Below, piece after piece: positions 1-9,430 of a stretch of DNA of 64,000 bases (positions are counted from its first letter, which is position 1; every line of letters begins with the position of its first letter). Below the pieces are notes generated by a model that saw nothing but the letters and a program-made list of their open reading frames with translations, was not told where the DNA came from and did no database searches. Made by a program: the position numbers and the translations under genes. Location: the NCBI GenBank assembly GCA_963575745.1, contig CAUYUJ010005669.1, positions 1 through 64,000 on the forward strand, written 5' to 3'. This DNA is from Prorocentrum cordatum. Lineage: Eukaryota; Sar; Dinophyceae; Prorocentrales; Prorocentraceae.

Positions 1-6
1 ACCACC

Positions 7-1968
7 GTGTTCAAGAGTCTGTGCAAGTACTGTTGCATCCGCAACCCTGACTCACGGATCCCTGTTCTCTTGGATTCCCAAGTGGCACTAGGCGCGGCCG
101 CCCACGGTCGGAGCAGCTGCCCTGGCCTTTCGCACGTGTTGAGCACCTGCTTGCCCTACATTTTGGGGGGCGGGCTCTACATGGGCGGGCTCTACGTCCC
201 GACCGACGTCCACCGAGCGGACGACCCCACGCGCAATCGCCCTGTTCGCCCCCCCTCGCGTGTCGAGCCTGCTTGGTTGCTTGACATAGACGAGGGTCGC
301 TTTGAGCGATTCGACATGATAGCGGCCGCCGACGCCGCCTCCGCGTACCCGACTTGTCTGTGGGGCCGGTTCGTGCTGCAAGTACTGGCTCGCAGCCCCG
401 CCGCGGGCGCAGGCCCGCTCGGGCACCCCGAGGATCGCCACGTGGGAGCGCCAGCCCGGGTCGACAGGGGCGACGCGACGGCCTCCGCCGAGGCCCGCGA
501 CGCATATGAAAGCGCCGCGCCGCGCAGGGGGGCTCCTGTCTCCGTCAAGGTGCCCTCGAGCGCGGCGGCGGTGAGCTTCTCCGCGTCGCGCTGCACTCGC
601 GCCCGTGACAGCCTGCCGGCCGCCCCTCGGGTACCAAGCCCTTCGCCGTCCCCGCCGGTAGGCATGCGCCCCTCCAGCGATGCTGTTGCGGCCCCGCAGG
701 GAAGGGTTCGCGCCGCCGGTGGAGGGCCAGGAGAGGGCGCGCCCGAGCGGAGGTCACGCGCCAAGAGCGACGCAATCGCCGCTGCTCGACCTGGTACGCC
801 CAAGGGGGACGCTCACCCCGTCTCGCTTCTGTCGGAGGCGAACGGCTCGGCTCCAGCTTCGTGGGGGGGTCTTCTGGGTCGTCCGTCCGTCACGATTCAG
901 ACTCGCCACCGCCAAGATCGTGCCGCCAAACTTGTTGCCGCGCTCGATTTGCTCCACCTGGAGCGCGGTGCGACCACTGATCGCGTGAACGCTCAATTTC
1001 GACGGATGGGTTGGGCCTGCCATCCCGACCGCGATAAGTCGATCGAGGCCAGCAGGAAATGGCGTGCTCTCTGTGACGCCAAAGCCTTCCTCCTCGGGCC
1101 TGGGCGCGATGTTACCGGCCCCGATGCCCCGGCCTCTGGCGGCGCTACTCGCCGTGCTTTGGGCAGAGGGCTCTTGGCGGCGGGAAGGCGTGACGACGCG
1201 AACCGCTCGCGCGGGGTCGCCACTCGGGATTCGGCTCTCGACGCCTCCCTCGGTGCTCGCCTCCGCGGCATGCCGGGGGTGCGTCGGAGCGCCCCTGGCG
1301 CGTCTCCAGACGCAGAGCCGAGCGCGGTCGCTAGCTGCAGCGACCCAGGGTCGCGGGCTGCGCCACGTTGTACGGTGCAGACCCCCGCGATGCCTACTGC
1401 CGCCATGCGACGCACGCAAGCTCGCCCGGAGGCCGACCTGGGGGCCGCCCGTACCGCGGCCGCGGTGCCCCCGCCCTTTCGAGCCAGCACCCTGCCCCCC
1501 CTGCCCTGCCAGGGTGCCGCGCCGACGCCCATAGCGTCGCGCCGCGCGCCAGCTCTGCACCTGCCCTGCTGGCCGGGCGCTCGCTGGGCGCAGCGGCTAT
1601 GCTGCGTGCTACCCGCGAGCGGGCTGCCAGTGCGGCCACCGCCGGGGCGGCACAACACAGGGCCGTGCTTCCGTGGGGCCACAGCGCAGAGCGCAGCGAG
1701 GTGTCGCCGGCTCCCAGCTTTGCCGACTCCTGCTGCGCCGGCCAGCGTGCCGACTCTTGCGCCGCCCAGCTCACCGCGTCCCGCGGCGACCAGCTCACTG
1801 ACTTACAGCCCTCCCAGCTCACCGACTCCCGCACCGACCAGCTCGCCGACTCCCGCGCCGACCAGATCGCCGACTCGCGTGCCGAGGGGCTCGCCGACGC
1901 CCGCACCGACCAGCTCGCTGACGCCTTCACCCGTTCCGACTCCCGTGCCGATCCTCTCCCCGGATTAG
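7..1968 (+). CDS. J-domain-containing ORF upstream of a tyrosine recombinase
   Basis: A 653-codon open frame. Residues about 308-366 form a recognisable DnaJ-type J domain: a helix ending in LLHLERGAT, the HPD tripeptide at residues 339-341 (within CHPDRDK), and a helix III-like stretch RKWRALCDAKAFLLG. J domains stimulate Hsp70 ATPase. The rest is low-complexity Arg/Ala/Pro sequence and a C-terminal Pro-Thr-Ser tract (about residues 590-650) encoded by an imperfect 24-nt tandem repeat. No Cys-rich zinc region or client-binding domain is seen, so this is not an ordinary chaperone. It overlaps the recombinase ORF by 600 nt in another frame (reaching it is a -1 shift), which suggests the two belong to one mobile element or one decayed polyprotein. 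The first in-window ATG is used; the true start may lie left of the window. The J domain is fairly certain, the gene model is not. Confidence 0.5.
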   Translation: MFKSLCKYCCIRNPDSRIPVLLDSQVALGAAAHGRSSCPGLSHVLSTCLPYILGGGLYMGGLYVPTDVHRADDPTRNRPVRPPSRVEPAWLLDIDEGRFERFDMIAAADAASAYPTCLWGRFVLQVLARSPAAGAGPLGHPEDRHVGAPARVDRGDATASAEARDAYESAAPRRGAPVSVKVPSSAAAVSFSASRCTRARDSLPAAPRVPSPSPSPPVGMRPSSDAVAAPQGRVRAAGGGPGEGAPERRSRAKSDAIAAARPGTPKGDAHPVSLLSEANGSAPASWGGLLGRPSVTIQTRHRQDRAAKLVAALDLLHLERGATTDRVNAQFRRMGWACHPDRDKSIEASRKWRALCDAKAFLLGPGRDVTGPDAPASGGATRRALGRGLLAAGRRDDANRSRGVATRDSALDASLGARLRGMPGVRRSAPGASPDAEPSAVASCSDPGSRAAPRCTVQTPAMPTAAMRRTQARPEADLGAARTAAAVPPPFRASTLPPLPCQGAAPTPIASRRAPALHLPCWPGARWAQRLCCVLPASGLPVRPPPGRHNTGPCFRGATAQSAARCRRLPALPTPAAPASVPTLAPPSSPRPAATSSLTYSPPSSPTPAPTSSPTPAPTRSPTRVPRGSPTPAPTSSLTPSPVPTPVPILSPD

Positions 1969-3866
1969 CATTGCGCACCAGCCGGGTCGTTGGCCCGACG
2001 GCCACGGTTGCGAGGCGCGTGCGTGACGAACGGCGCGCTCTGGCGCGGTTCCGTGCCTCGGTCGAGGTTCTCGACGCCGCTCTTACCGAAGTTGAATTCG
2101 GTCGAGGCGCGGAGGCTTGGGGTCCAAGTGCAGGAGAGCTGGCTGAGCTTTTGCAGACGACACTGGCCGAGCTCGAGCGCCAGAAGGCTGCGTTGTGCAT
2201 CGCCCGCTCTCGCACTGCCGAGTGCGTCAGAGGGTCCGCTTCCGCCTCGGGCTTTTCGGGTGGAGGCGCCGCCGCAGCCGCTGCCGGCGCACCCCCGAGA
2301 GCTCCCGCCACGGCTGGTAGCGCTACTTTTGCAGCTCAAGCGAAGGAGCGTGCGGATAAGCACACGGCTAGCTATCGCGACGTGGTCGAGGCTAGGGCTC
2401 ATTCGGGCGCCCAGGCGTCGCATCCGCGCGAGCGCCGTGGCGTCGGGCGCCCGTGCTCTGCGGCGCCCGTCACGCCACGGACCGCCATTAGTTGCGATGA
2501 GCGCTCCCGCTCCGCAGCACCTGCCGCCGCCCGCTCGGCTGCGTTTTCCGAGACGCTGTGCGCTGTTGACCGCAGGCGGCGCGAGCACTCCCCAGGACTC
2601 AGGCCTCTGATCCTGGACGGCACGGACCGCCAGCCGGAAGCCGCGCCGAGCACCGGCGAGGTCGTCGAGGCCCCCCGCGCCGAGCAACGCGGCCGCACCT
2701 CGCGTCGCAAGCGCAGGCGTGTTCGGGCTTCCGCCGGAGCGGCAGCTACCACTCCTGCCAATCCCTCTGGTCAAGAGCCGCCCGCGTCAGCCTTCGTGGC
2801 AGGGCGCCAGGACTGGCCTGCCTCTCTGGAGCCTGCCCTTCCCGAGGGGGCTTCCGAGGCCCTCGGGGTGAAGGTGGAGAGCCACTCTCGGCGCGTCCCC
2901 TCTTGCGGCGACCAGCGCACTCGTTCGCTTAAGGCGTTTGACGTGTGGTGCGCCGAGCACACAGGAGTGGCGCTTGCCACATGGGCTCGCAGCGGCATCT
3001 TGCTCGGGAGAGCGCTCGCGACCTTCGGCGTGTGGTTGTACGATGCTGGCTTCCCCCGCCTCGTCCTCGTGAATGCGATCCGGGGAGCACAGGCCCTTCA
3101 GCCCCACTGGAGGGGCTTCCTCACCGAGGCGTGGGATGTGGCGGAACGGTGGATCCCTTCCAAGCCTCCCTGCCCCCTCCCACCGCTACCGCGTGCTCTG
3201 CTGCGCGCCATGGTAGCGTTGTGCCTCGCATGGGACTGGCCGGATATGGCCACCCTGCTGCTTGCCGGGTTCACTATGTCCGTGAGGCCTGGTGAGTTGG
3301 CAACCGCCCGCCGGAGCGACCTCACTCTGCCCATTGACCGCCGTGAGTCCACGGGCGACGCTTTGCTGAGCATCTCTGTTCCGGAGGCCCGGGGGTCTGG
3401 CGGAGAGCGTCAACACGCTCGGTGCTCCGATCGTGCAGTGGTCAGGATGATGGAGCTGGTCTTTAGAGATTTGAGTCCCACCGATCCCCTATTGACCTTC
3501 GGTCAAAGCGGCTTCCGCACTCGGTGGCTCGATCTTCTTTCGGCGCTGGGCGTCCCGCTCGCCAGAGCGCCATCGGGGTTCGATCTGTCCCCTGCGCTGC
3601 GCTTCAGAACCGATATTTCGGACGGCATTATTCGCGTCTTCTGGCGTGATCGCTGGCGGCTAGCTTCCAGTACAGAGCGCTATCTCCACGATGCTGCCGC
3701 CTCTGCAGTCCTCCCATCATTGGCTGAAGCCGCTCGGGACCGCGTTTCTTACCTCGCCGAAGCAAGCGACCTCCTCGTCGCATCCTTTCTGAATGTTGGC
3801 CCAGCTGTGTGGCCCATTCAGCTCGCGGCCGCCCGCCGAAACCTTGTCACTTCGCAAGGGCTTTGA
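1368..3866 (+). CDS. Tyrosine-recombinase (phage-integrase-fold) ORF of a mobile element
   Basis: An 832-codon frame. The N-terminal half is low complexity and includes 8-residue repeats of the type DQLADSRA (nt about 1786-1960). Residues about 510-800 look like a tyrosine recombinase: a helical core-binding part, the box I arginine in SVRPGEL (R640), a box II-like arginine in SPALRFR (R745), a WRDRW segment (759-763) where HxxR-GRW normally leads to the nucleophile, and a candidate nucleophile in ERYLHD (Y772). The usual box II histidine and the GRW glycine are absent, so activity is doubtful. Such recombinases integrate DIRS/Ngaro retroelements and Cryptons. No reverse transcriptase is seen upstream in the window. 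A 165-bp direct repeat starts 11 bp after the stop, which fits a recombinase element terminus. Confidence 0.6.
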   Translation: MYGADPRDAYCRHATHASSPGGRPGGRPYRGRGAPALSSQHPAPPALPGCRADAHSVAPRASSAPALLAGRSLGAAAMLRATRERAASAATAGAAQHRAVLPWGHSAERSEVSPAPSFADSCCAGQRADSCAAQLTASRGDQLTDLQPSQLTDSRTDQLADSRADQIADSRAEGLADARTDQLADAFTRSDSRADPLPGLALRTSRVVGPTATVARRVRDERRALARFRASVEVLDAALTEVEFGRGAEAWGPSAGELAELLQTTLAELERQKAALCIARSRTAECVRGSASASGFSGGGAAAAAAGAPPRAPATAGSATFAAQAKERADKHTASYRDVVEARAHSGAQASHPRERRGVGRPCSAAPVTPRTAISCDERSRSAAPAAARSAAFSETLCAVDRRRREHSPGLRPLILDGTDRQPEAAPSTGEVVEAPRAEQRGRTSRRKRRRVRASAGAAATTPANPSGQEPPASAFVAGRQDWPASLEPALPEGASEALGVKVESHSRRVPSCGDQRTRSLKAFDVWCAEHTGVALATWARSGILLGRALATFGVWLYDAGFPRLVLVNAIRGAQALQPHWRGFLTEAWDVAERWIPSKPPCPLPPLPRALLRAMVALCLAWDWPDMATLLLAGFTMSVRPGELATARRSDLTLPIDRRESTGDALLSISVPEARGSGGERQHARCSDRAVVRMMELVFRDLSPTDPLLTFGQSGFRTRWLDLLSALGVPLARAPSGFDLSPALRFRTDISDGIIRVFWRDRWRLASSTERYLHDAAASAVLPSLAEAARDRVSYLAEASDLLVASFLNVGPAVWPIQLAAARRNLVTSQGL

Positions 3867-3877
3867 GCCTGGGTATG

Positions 3878-4305
3878 GCTGCTGCGGCCTCCCTTGGCCG
3901 CCCGGGTGCCCTCGTTGGACGAGGCCGCCTGAGAGCGTCGCACGGCCCGCCCGCGTAGGCCTGTCCCGCTTTACGGGCCGCCGCGGGCGCGCGCCGCGCG
4001 TTCGCCCTGAGACGACTGCTCACTTGCGCAGCGTGCGGGGATGCTCCTTCTTATCCCCATCGCGCCCGCTGATTGCAGTCGTCTGCAGCTTCTCGGCCCC
4101 CTCCCTCTCTCCTCCCTCCTTCTTCGAAGGCTGACCTGCGGCGCTGCTGCGGCCTCCCTTGGCCGCCCGGGTGCCCTCGTTGGACGAGGCCGCCTGAGAG
4201 CGTCGCACGGCCCGCCCGCGTAGGCCTGTCCCGCTTTACGGGCCGCCGCGGGCGCGCGCCGCGCGTTCGCCCTGAGACGACTGCTCACTTGCGCAGCGTG
4301 CGGGG

Positions 4306-4307
<2 letters not shown>
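3878..4307 (+). repeat. 165-bp perfect direct repeats around a 100-bp spacer, just after the recombinase ORF
   Basis: Positions 3878-4042 and 4143-4307 appear identical by eye over 165 bp, at an offset of 265. The spacer 4043-4142 differs. The array starts 11 bp after the recombinase stop and ends against a CAT microsatellite. The order B1-A2-B2 is the 3' end layout of Ngaro/DIRS elements with split direct repeats. A plain tandem duplication is the alternative. Confidence 0.65.
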
Positions 4308-4366
<59 letters not shown>

Positions 4367-4369
4367 GCA
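4308..4369 (+). repeat. (CAT)n / (CAG)n trinucleotide tract
   Basis: About 36 nt of CAT/ATC repeats followed by about 24 nt of CAG repeats. A related CAT tract followed by GCAGCAGCAT lies at about 5160-5210, so this tract belongs to the duplicated block described next. Confidence 0.85.
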
Positions 4370-5167
4370 TCAACGGTTTCCGAACACCAACACCATCGCC
4401 AACACTTTCATCACCAGCATCAACACCAACAATACCATCACCACCACCGTTGTCATTTTAGGGAGCTTGTCTTGTGAACTCACGTCATCCTGACCCCTGG
4501 CGCCCCTTCCCACGTCTGCCAGATAACTACCCCTCACTGCACTCCACTTCATTCGACTCTACTCCACTCCTCCGCCCTCCTCTTGAGACCGACTCTATCA
4601 TCCCGAAGCTCCTGCGTTCTTCAGACCTTCTCCCCACTTTTCCCCTCCTCGGGGCCTCACGTGAAATGCACTCAGTTTGAGTAGCGCTCATGTATGAACC
4701 GGTCTTTGAAACACGTCTGGGTAAGAAGAGTTTCGTGGTTTCGTTGATGTGGATGTACATGTGGGCGTGCAGGTAACAGGGCGTTGCCCCCTCCCGCCGC
4801 AGGCCTCTGCTCTCGCGGAACTGGTACAACTGGATGGAACTGATCACTGAATTGGTCCATTGAAAATGTGGTCCGGCATAGAACAGGTCGACATTCTGAA
4901 AAGAAAGAATAGAAATATGTTCAATTCTTTACTTGAAGCGACCAGCTCTATGCCGGACCATATTTTTAATGGACCAGTTCTATGACCAGTTCCATCCATT
5001 TATACCAGTTCCGCGCAAGCAGAGGCCTGCGGCGGGGGGGGGGGCAGCGCCCTGTGACCTGCACGTCCATGCGACCTGCACACCCACATCTACATCCACA
5101 TCAACGAAACCACGAAACTCTCTCTCTACCCAGACGTGTTTCAAAGACCAGCTCATCAATATCATCG

Positions 5168-5198
<31 letters not shown>

Positions 5199-5567
5199 GA
5201 GCAGCAGCATCAACGGTTTCCGAACACCAACACCATCGCCAACACTTTCATCACCAGCATCAACACCAACAATACCATCGCCACCACCGTTGTCAGTTTA
5301 GGGAGTTTGTCTTGTGAACTCACGTCATCCTGACCCCTGGCGCCCCTTCCCATTCCTGCCAGATAACTACCCCTCACTGCACTCCACTCCATTCGACTCT
5401 ACTCCACTCCTCCGCCCTCCTCTTGAGACCGACGCTATTATCCCGAAGCTCCTGCGTTCTTCAGACCTTCTCCCCACTCTTCCCCTCCTCGGGGCCTCAC
5501 GTGACACGCACTCAGTTTGAGTAGTGCTCACATCTCATAGCTATATGAACCGGTCTTTGAAACACGG
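4361..5567 (+). repeat. About 360-bp direct duplication flanking an inverted repeat
   Basis: 4361-4719 recurs at 5201-5567 with an offset of 840 and few mismatches; both copies contain CAACGGTTTCCGAACACC and end near ACCGGTCTTTGAAACACG. Between them lies an imperfect inverted repeat with arms 4696-4892 and 4941-5154 and a loop of about 50 bp. The short frames seen here are repeat translations, not genes. Confidence 0.75.
4696..5154. mobile_element. Foldback (inverted-repeat) element, about 200-bp arms
   Basis: The left arm begins GAACCGGTCTTTGAAACACG and the right arm ends with its complement near CGTGTTTCAAAGACCAGCTC. The arms match over about 200 bp with scattered substitutions and small indels; the loop is AT-rich. 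It has no coding capacity. The copies of the duplicated block on both sides share its outer sequence. Confidence 0.6.
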
Positions 5568-5573
5568 TGGGTG

Positions 5574-5822
5574 GACAAAAAGTGTCCACCCCATCGCGCC
5601 AATGCGATGCGACATCGAATTGCGTCGAACAAATATCCATCGCCTCCGCCCCCCCAACCCAAAGTTGACGGGGTTGGGTGCGAGGCAACGCGCGGGGGAC
5701 AAAATATGGACACTTCAACTTTGGGTCTGGGGGTGATGGGGGGCGAGCCACATGTATATTGCAAGTGTCGTTGCCATCATGCCTGACTGTCTTCACGCCG
5801 TCGGTGTGGACACTTTTTGTGC
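5574..5822. mobile_element. Foldback MITE-like element, about 250 bp
   Basis: The ends are inverted copies of ACAAAAAGTGTCCAC (left about 5575, right about 5808-5821 as its complement). Internal arms also pair: AACCCAAAGTTGA on the left with TCAACTTTGGGT at about 5716. No frame of note and no clear target-site duplication. Confidence 0.55.
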
Positions 5823-6585
5823 GGGGACCGCAGCTCATCCAGAATCGATGTTCCGGTGAGGTAAAGGACCTGAAGGCAAGTCGCTCCAGAGTTTTCTGGA
5901 GCGCTCTGAAACGGCCGCGACGCCCTACACATTCTCTGGGGATCGCCAGCTCTCAGCGAGTCCCGCTTAAGTTTCATCCGAATATATCTTCATCCTGGCT
6001 TCGTCTTAGAGACTTGTTTTGACCGCGGAATTGTAGGAGCAGATCGTGACAGAGGGGGGGTGCAGTCGCCGCATTGTTCGTGGGATCTCCCGGACAGAGT
6101 CGCCGCGAATGCTTGACATGGCTGCTTGCTCGTTTTGTCCGTGACAACACAGAGGCGCCGAGAGATCGGTAGACTGCCATACAGGCCTTCCCCTCTTGGA
6201 GCCATGTCGGTGCTCTCGCCATCGTAAGACCTCCAGAAGCCATGTGGAACCGATAGACCCAATGAGGAGCCACCAGTCCTCCAGGTAATTTACAATTTCT
6301 TCTGCCTAAGGCTTCACTTAGGGTTTTTCAAAGCGTCTGGTTACCTCATTGTTCGCCTCTGCGGACCTCCTGTGGCCCGTTTGGGGGCATGTTGGGGCTT
6401 CCTTGGCCCGCGCCGCCCTCGACGCCTCGCTGTCTCGGCGACGTCTCGGAGACCTCTTGGGTATTCAGCTCTCCCCCACTTGTTTCGAGGCCTCCCAGAT
6501 GGGGTCAGAGAAAATGGGATCGGAGGATCGCGCCACATCGCCGATGCATCCGACCTCATCTACTCGGACCCCATTTGGGAGCTAT
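5823..6585. other. No gene recognised
   Basis: Moderate-GC sequence with no conserved domain in six frames. A short inverted pair (AGATGGGGTC near 6496, GACCCCATTT near 6570) leads into the palindromic element that follows. Confidence 0.5.
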
Positions 6586-6770
6586 GGTTCGGGGGCGGCC
6601 AAGAGGGGGGAGTGGGGCGCGGATGACTGGGAGGGGGGTGGATATCCTGGCCGCGGCCAGGAGATCCCCCCAAATCTGAACCCCCACTCCCGTCTTTTTC
6701 GACACGCCCCTTGGCTCCCCTTTCGGCCGCGCACGCGCCTCGGGCCACGATCTGCGAACCCCCCTCTTGG
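6586..6770. mobile_element. Palindromic element, family 2, copy 1
   Basis: It contains GGGGGCGGCCAAGAGGGGG near the start, a central palindrome ATCCTGGCCGCGGCCAGGA, and CGGCCGCGCACGCGCCTCGG near the end. The same arrangement recurs at 34598-34765 inside the glycosyltransferase gene. Non-coding. Confidence 0.55.
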
Positions 6771-7017
6771 ACGTCCCCCTCTGGGACGCCCCCGACGGGT
6801 GACTCTGCCCCCTCCCCCCGCGGTCAAATTTGCGACGTGTGGTCTCGGGGGGAGGGACGGGGGGGGGGAGGGTCCGACGAGCCCGGTGGTGCCGGCGGGC
6901 CCTTTGCCAGATTGCTTTCTGCCAGGGCGAGGTGTGATTGGAGGAGGATCGGGCGGAAGGCGACGGGCGGGCAGTACACGAGAGGGGATCGAGCGTCGCA
7001 GAAATCGAGTCGAACAA

Positions 7018-7175
7018 CATAATGGATACACGTAAATTTTCAGAGCTCCGCGCGGATCTGTTGGATCGGCGCTGGGCCTCGCTGGCAGCGCCCCCGGCGC
7101 CCGCCCTGGCGCGCTCCGCGCGCCAGGGATGGGGCCCAGCACCGTTCCGAGCGGAGCTCCGACAGTTTGTGTTTC
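7018..7175. mobile_element. Palindromic element, family 1, copy 1
   Basis: The left end resembles ACTTTCGGAGCTCCGCGCGG followed by TTGGATCGGCGCTGG. The centre is CTGGCGCGCTCCGCGCGCCAG-like. The right end is the complement, GCGGAGCTCCGACAGTTTGTG. The whole unit could fold into one hairpin. It is the type example of the commonest short element in this window. Confidence 0.65.
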
Positions 7176-7224
7176 GCCGTTTAGGAAGGCGGCCCCAAGG
7201 GCTAAATGGACTCTAATTTAACGG

Positions 7225-7320
7225 CCGCCGCGGGCTTCGCTGGAGCAGGAGGAGGAAGAGGAGGAGGAGAAGGAGGAGCAGGAGCAGGAGGAGTAGGAGG
7301 AGGTTCCCCTGGCTCCCTCT
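7225..7320 (+). repeat. GGA/AGG purine repeat
   Basis: About 70 nt of GGAGGA-type triplets on the + strand; low-complexity only. Confidence 0.7.
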
Positions 7321-7439
7321 GTCCCTTTGTCCGAGCCTTCTCTATCATTCATCCCTTCCCCCCTTCTTTGCTCCACCTGCCCTTCTATCTGCAACGCTCT
7401 GCCATCTATCCTCGCGCACGCACTGCTCTTTAGTTTTTC

Positions 7440-7660
7440 CTCCTAGGGGGGATGTCTGTCTTCTCGCAGGCGCCTCTCATGGCGTCTTTGGGGCTTTGGG
7501 GGGGGTTCGGGGGGCCTCCTGGGGTCTCATGGGGGCCTCTTGTGTGATTATCGGGGGCTCGCTGGAGTCCTCTCGGGGGCCTCTTGAGGACTCCTGGGCA
7601 CCTCTGTGGGCTGCCTTGGGGCTCCCCTGGGGGCCTCGGGGGCCATCTAACAGCCATCTG
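7440..7660 (+). repeat. Degenerate GGGGGCCTC tandem repeat, array 1
   Basis: Loosely repeated words of the type CTTGGGGGCCTC at intervals of roughly 20-35 nt. The same vocabulary, often on the other strand as CCAAGAGGCC, recurs at 8.1-9.0, 10.7-11.3, 28.0-28.5, 30.1-30.7 and 39.2-39.6 kb. Confidence 0.6.
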
Positions 7661-8072
7661 GGAAGAAATCGATCAAAGGAGGGGCCGTGCTCAATTAAGG
7701 CCCCACCCTTCTGGAGGCCAGCGCGTGGCCAAGACCTTGGCGCCAATAGTGTTTCGGCTTCCTCGACGAGGCCATCTTGGACGCTCTAACTGCTCGCGAC
7801 CCTCACCTCCGAACCCAGAGAGGGAGGGGGGAGGGGGGGGCAAACCCCTCCCCGAAAGGGAAGATGGGGGGGTGGAAGGGGAACCGCTCTAAGCCACTCG
7901 CGCCTTAGAGGGCTCGTTGGATTGGCCTGGTCGTGCTCCCGCCTTCATTCGCGAAAAGCGACAAAAGACCACGCCGACCTCGCCGTCTTCTTCCTCCACC
8001 TCCTCCTCCTCCTCCTCTTCCTCCTCCCCCCTCCTCCTCTTACATCTTGCTCGCGCACGTCTTTAGCCCCCC
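7661..8072. other. No gene recognised
   Basis: GC-rich unique-looking sequence ending in a CCT-type pyrimidine tract at about 7985-8040. No conserved domain. Confidence 0.45.
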
Positions 8073-9030
8073 CAAGATGGCGCCTGTAGCCTCCCAAAGA
8101 CACGCAAGAGACCTCTGGCAAGCATCCCAGAAAGCCCAAGAGGCAACCAGCGAGCCCCCAAGAGGCGCCGAAGAGCTCTCCGAGAGGCCCCGCAAAAGCG
8201 CTCCCAAGCGAGATGCCGCGGCGTCTCGCTCGCTGAGTTTTTTGTGCCTCGCAAGGTGGCCCATAGAGCCTCCCAGAGACGCCCCGCAAGCCCCCGGCAA
8301 GCCTCCCGGAGAGCCTAAGAAACCACCAGTGCCCCCCCAAGAGGCGCCCAAGAGTTTTCCAAGAAGCCAAACAAAAACGCGCCTGGGCGAGATGCCGCGG
8401 CATCTCGCTCGGGGACATTGTTGGGGCCTCCCGAGATGGCCAGTAAAGCCTCCCAGAGACGCTAAAGAGGCCCTTACCAAGCTTCCAGGAGAGCCCACGA
8501 GACCCCAAGAGGCGCCCAAGAACGCTTGCAGAGGTTCCACAGACACGCGCCCGAACAACATACCGCGGCATCTCGCTCGCGGAAATTGTTAGTCTCCCCG
8601 AGATGGCGCCTGGAGCCTCCCAAACACGTTCCACAGACCCTCCCAAACACGTTCCAGGAGAGCCCAAGAGGCTACCAGTGAGCCCCCAACAGGCGCTCAA
8701 GAGTTCTCCAAGAGGCCCCACTCGCTCGCGGACATTTTGAGCCCCCCAAGGTGGCCCGTGGAGCCTTCTAGAGACGCTCAAGAGGCCCCCACTGAGCTTC
8801 CAGGAGAGCCCAAGAGGCCCCAAGAGGTGCCCGAGAGCTTTCGAAGAGGCCCGCAAAAGCGCTCCCGGGCGAGGTGCCGCGGCATCTCGTTCGCAGACGT
8901 TTTTGGAGGGGGCCCGCCAGGTGGTCCCTGGAGCGTCCCAGAGACGTCTAAGAGTCCGCCAGCAAGCCCCTACAAGAGCCCAAGAGGCCACCAAATGAGC
9001 CCCCGAGAGGCGCCCATGAGCTCGCCATGA
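8073..9030 (+). repeat. Satellite array, about 6 units of 150-180 bp, with a 20-bp palindrome
   Basis: Unit starts (AAGRTGGCSC...GAGCCTCCCA) fall at about 8073, 8251, 8432, 8600, 8748 and 8916. Most units carry a version of the perfect palindrome CGAGATGCCGCGGCATCTCG (exact at about 8389-8408, variants near 8210, 8555 and 8870) followed by CTCGCGGACA-like sequence. A long minus-strand frame across it is repeat-encoded and not a real protein. Confidence 0.7.
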
Positions 9031-9096
9031 GCTTTTCTCATGCAGGCGCAGTGCAAGGCAGTGTGACCAATTGCAGAGCACCCCTTCGCATTGTAT

Positions 9097-9277
9097 TGGC
9101 GTGTGTGTGTGTGGTGTGTGTGTGTGTGCGTGTGTGTCTCTATGTGTGTGTCTGTGTATGTGCGTTTGCGTGTGCGTGTACGTGCGTGCGTGCGTGTTCG
9201 TGTGTGTGTGAGTGAGTGAATGAGTAAGTGAGCGTGTGTCTGCGTGTGAGAGAGAGAGAGTGTGTGCGTGTATGTGT

Positions 9278-9342
<65 letters not shown>

Positions 9343-9343
9343 C

Positions 9344-9392
<49 letters not shown>

Positions 9393-9430
9393 GGTGCGCG
9401 TGTGTGTGTGTGTGTGTTTGTGGGTGTGCG
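9097..9430 (+). repeat. (TG)n microsatellite with CG interruptions
   Basis: About 330 nt of alternating purine-pyrimidine, mainly TGTG with CGTG and a run of CGCG at about 9280-9292. Potential Z-DNA former. The Val/Cys and His/Thr frames through it are artefacts. Confidence 0.95.

Noticed and set aside
7-1968. Cellular DnaJ co-chaperone
   Set aside because: Only the J domain is recognisable, the remainder is low complexity, and the frame is embedded in a recombinase element.
8073-9030. CRISPR-like array
   Set aside because: Units are 150-180 bp and diverged throughout; there is no short exact repeat with unique spacers of even length, and the genome is eukaryotic.
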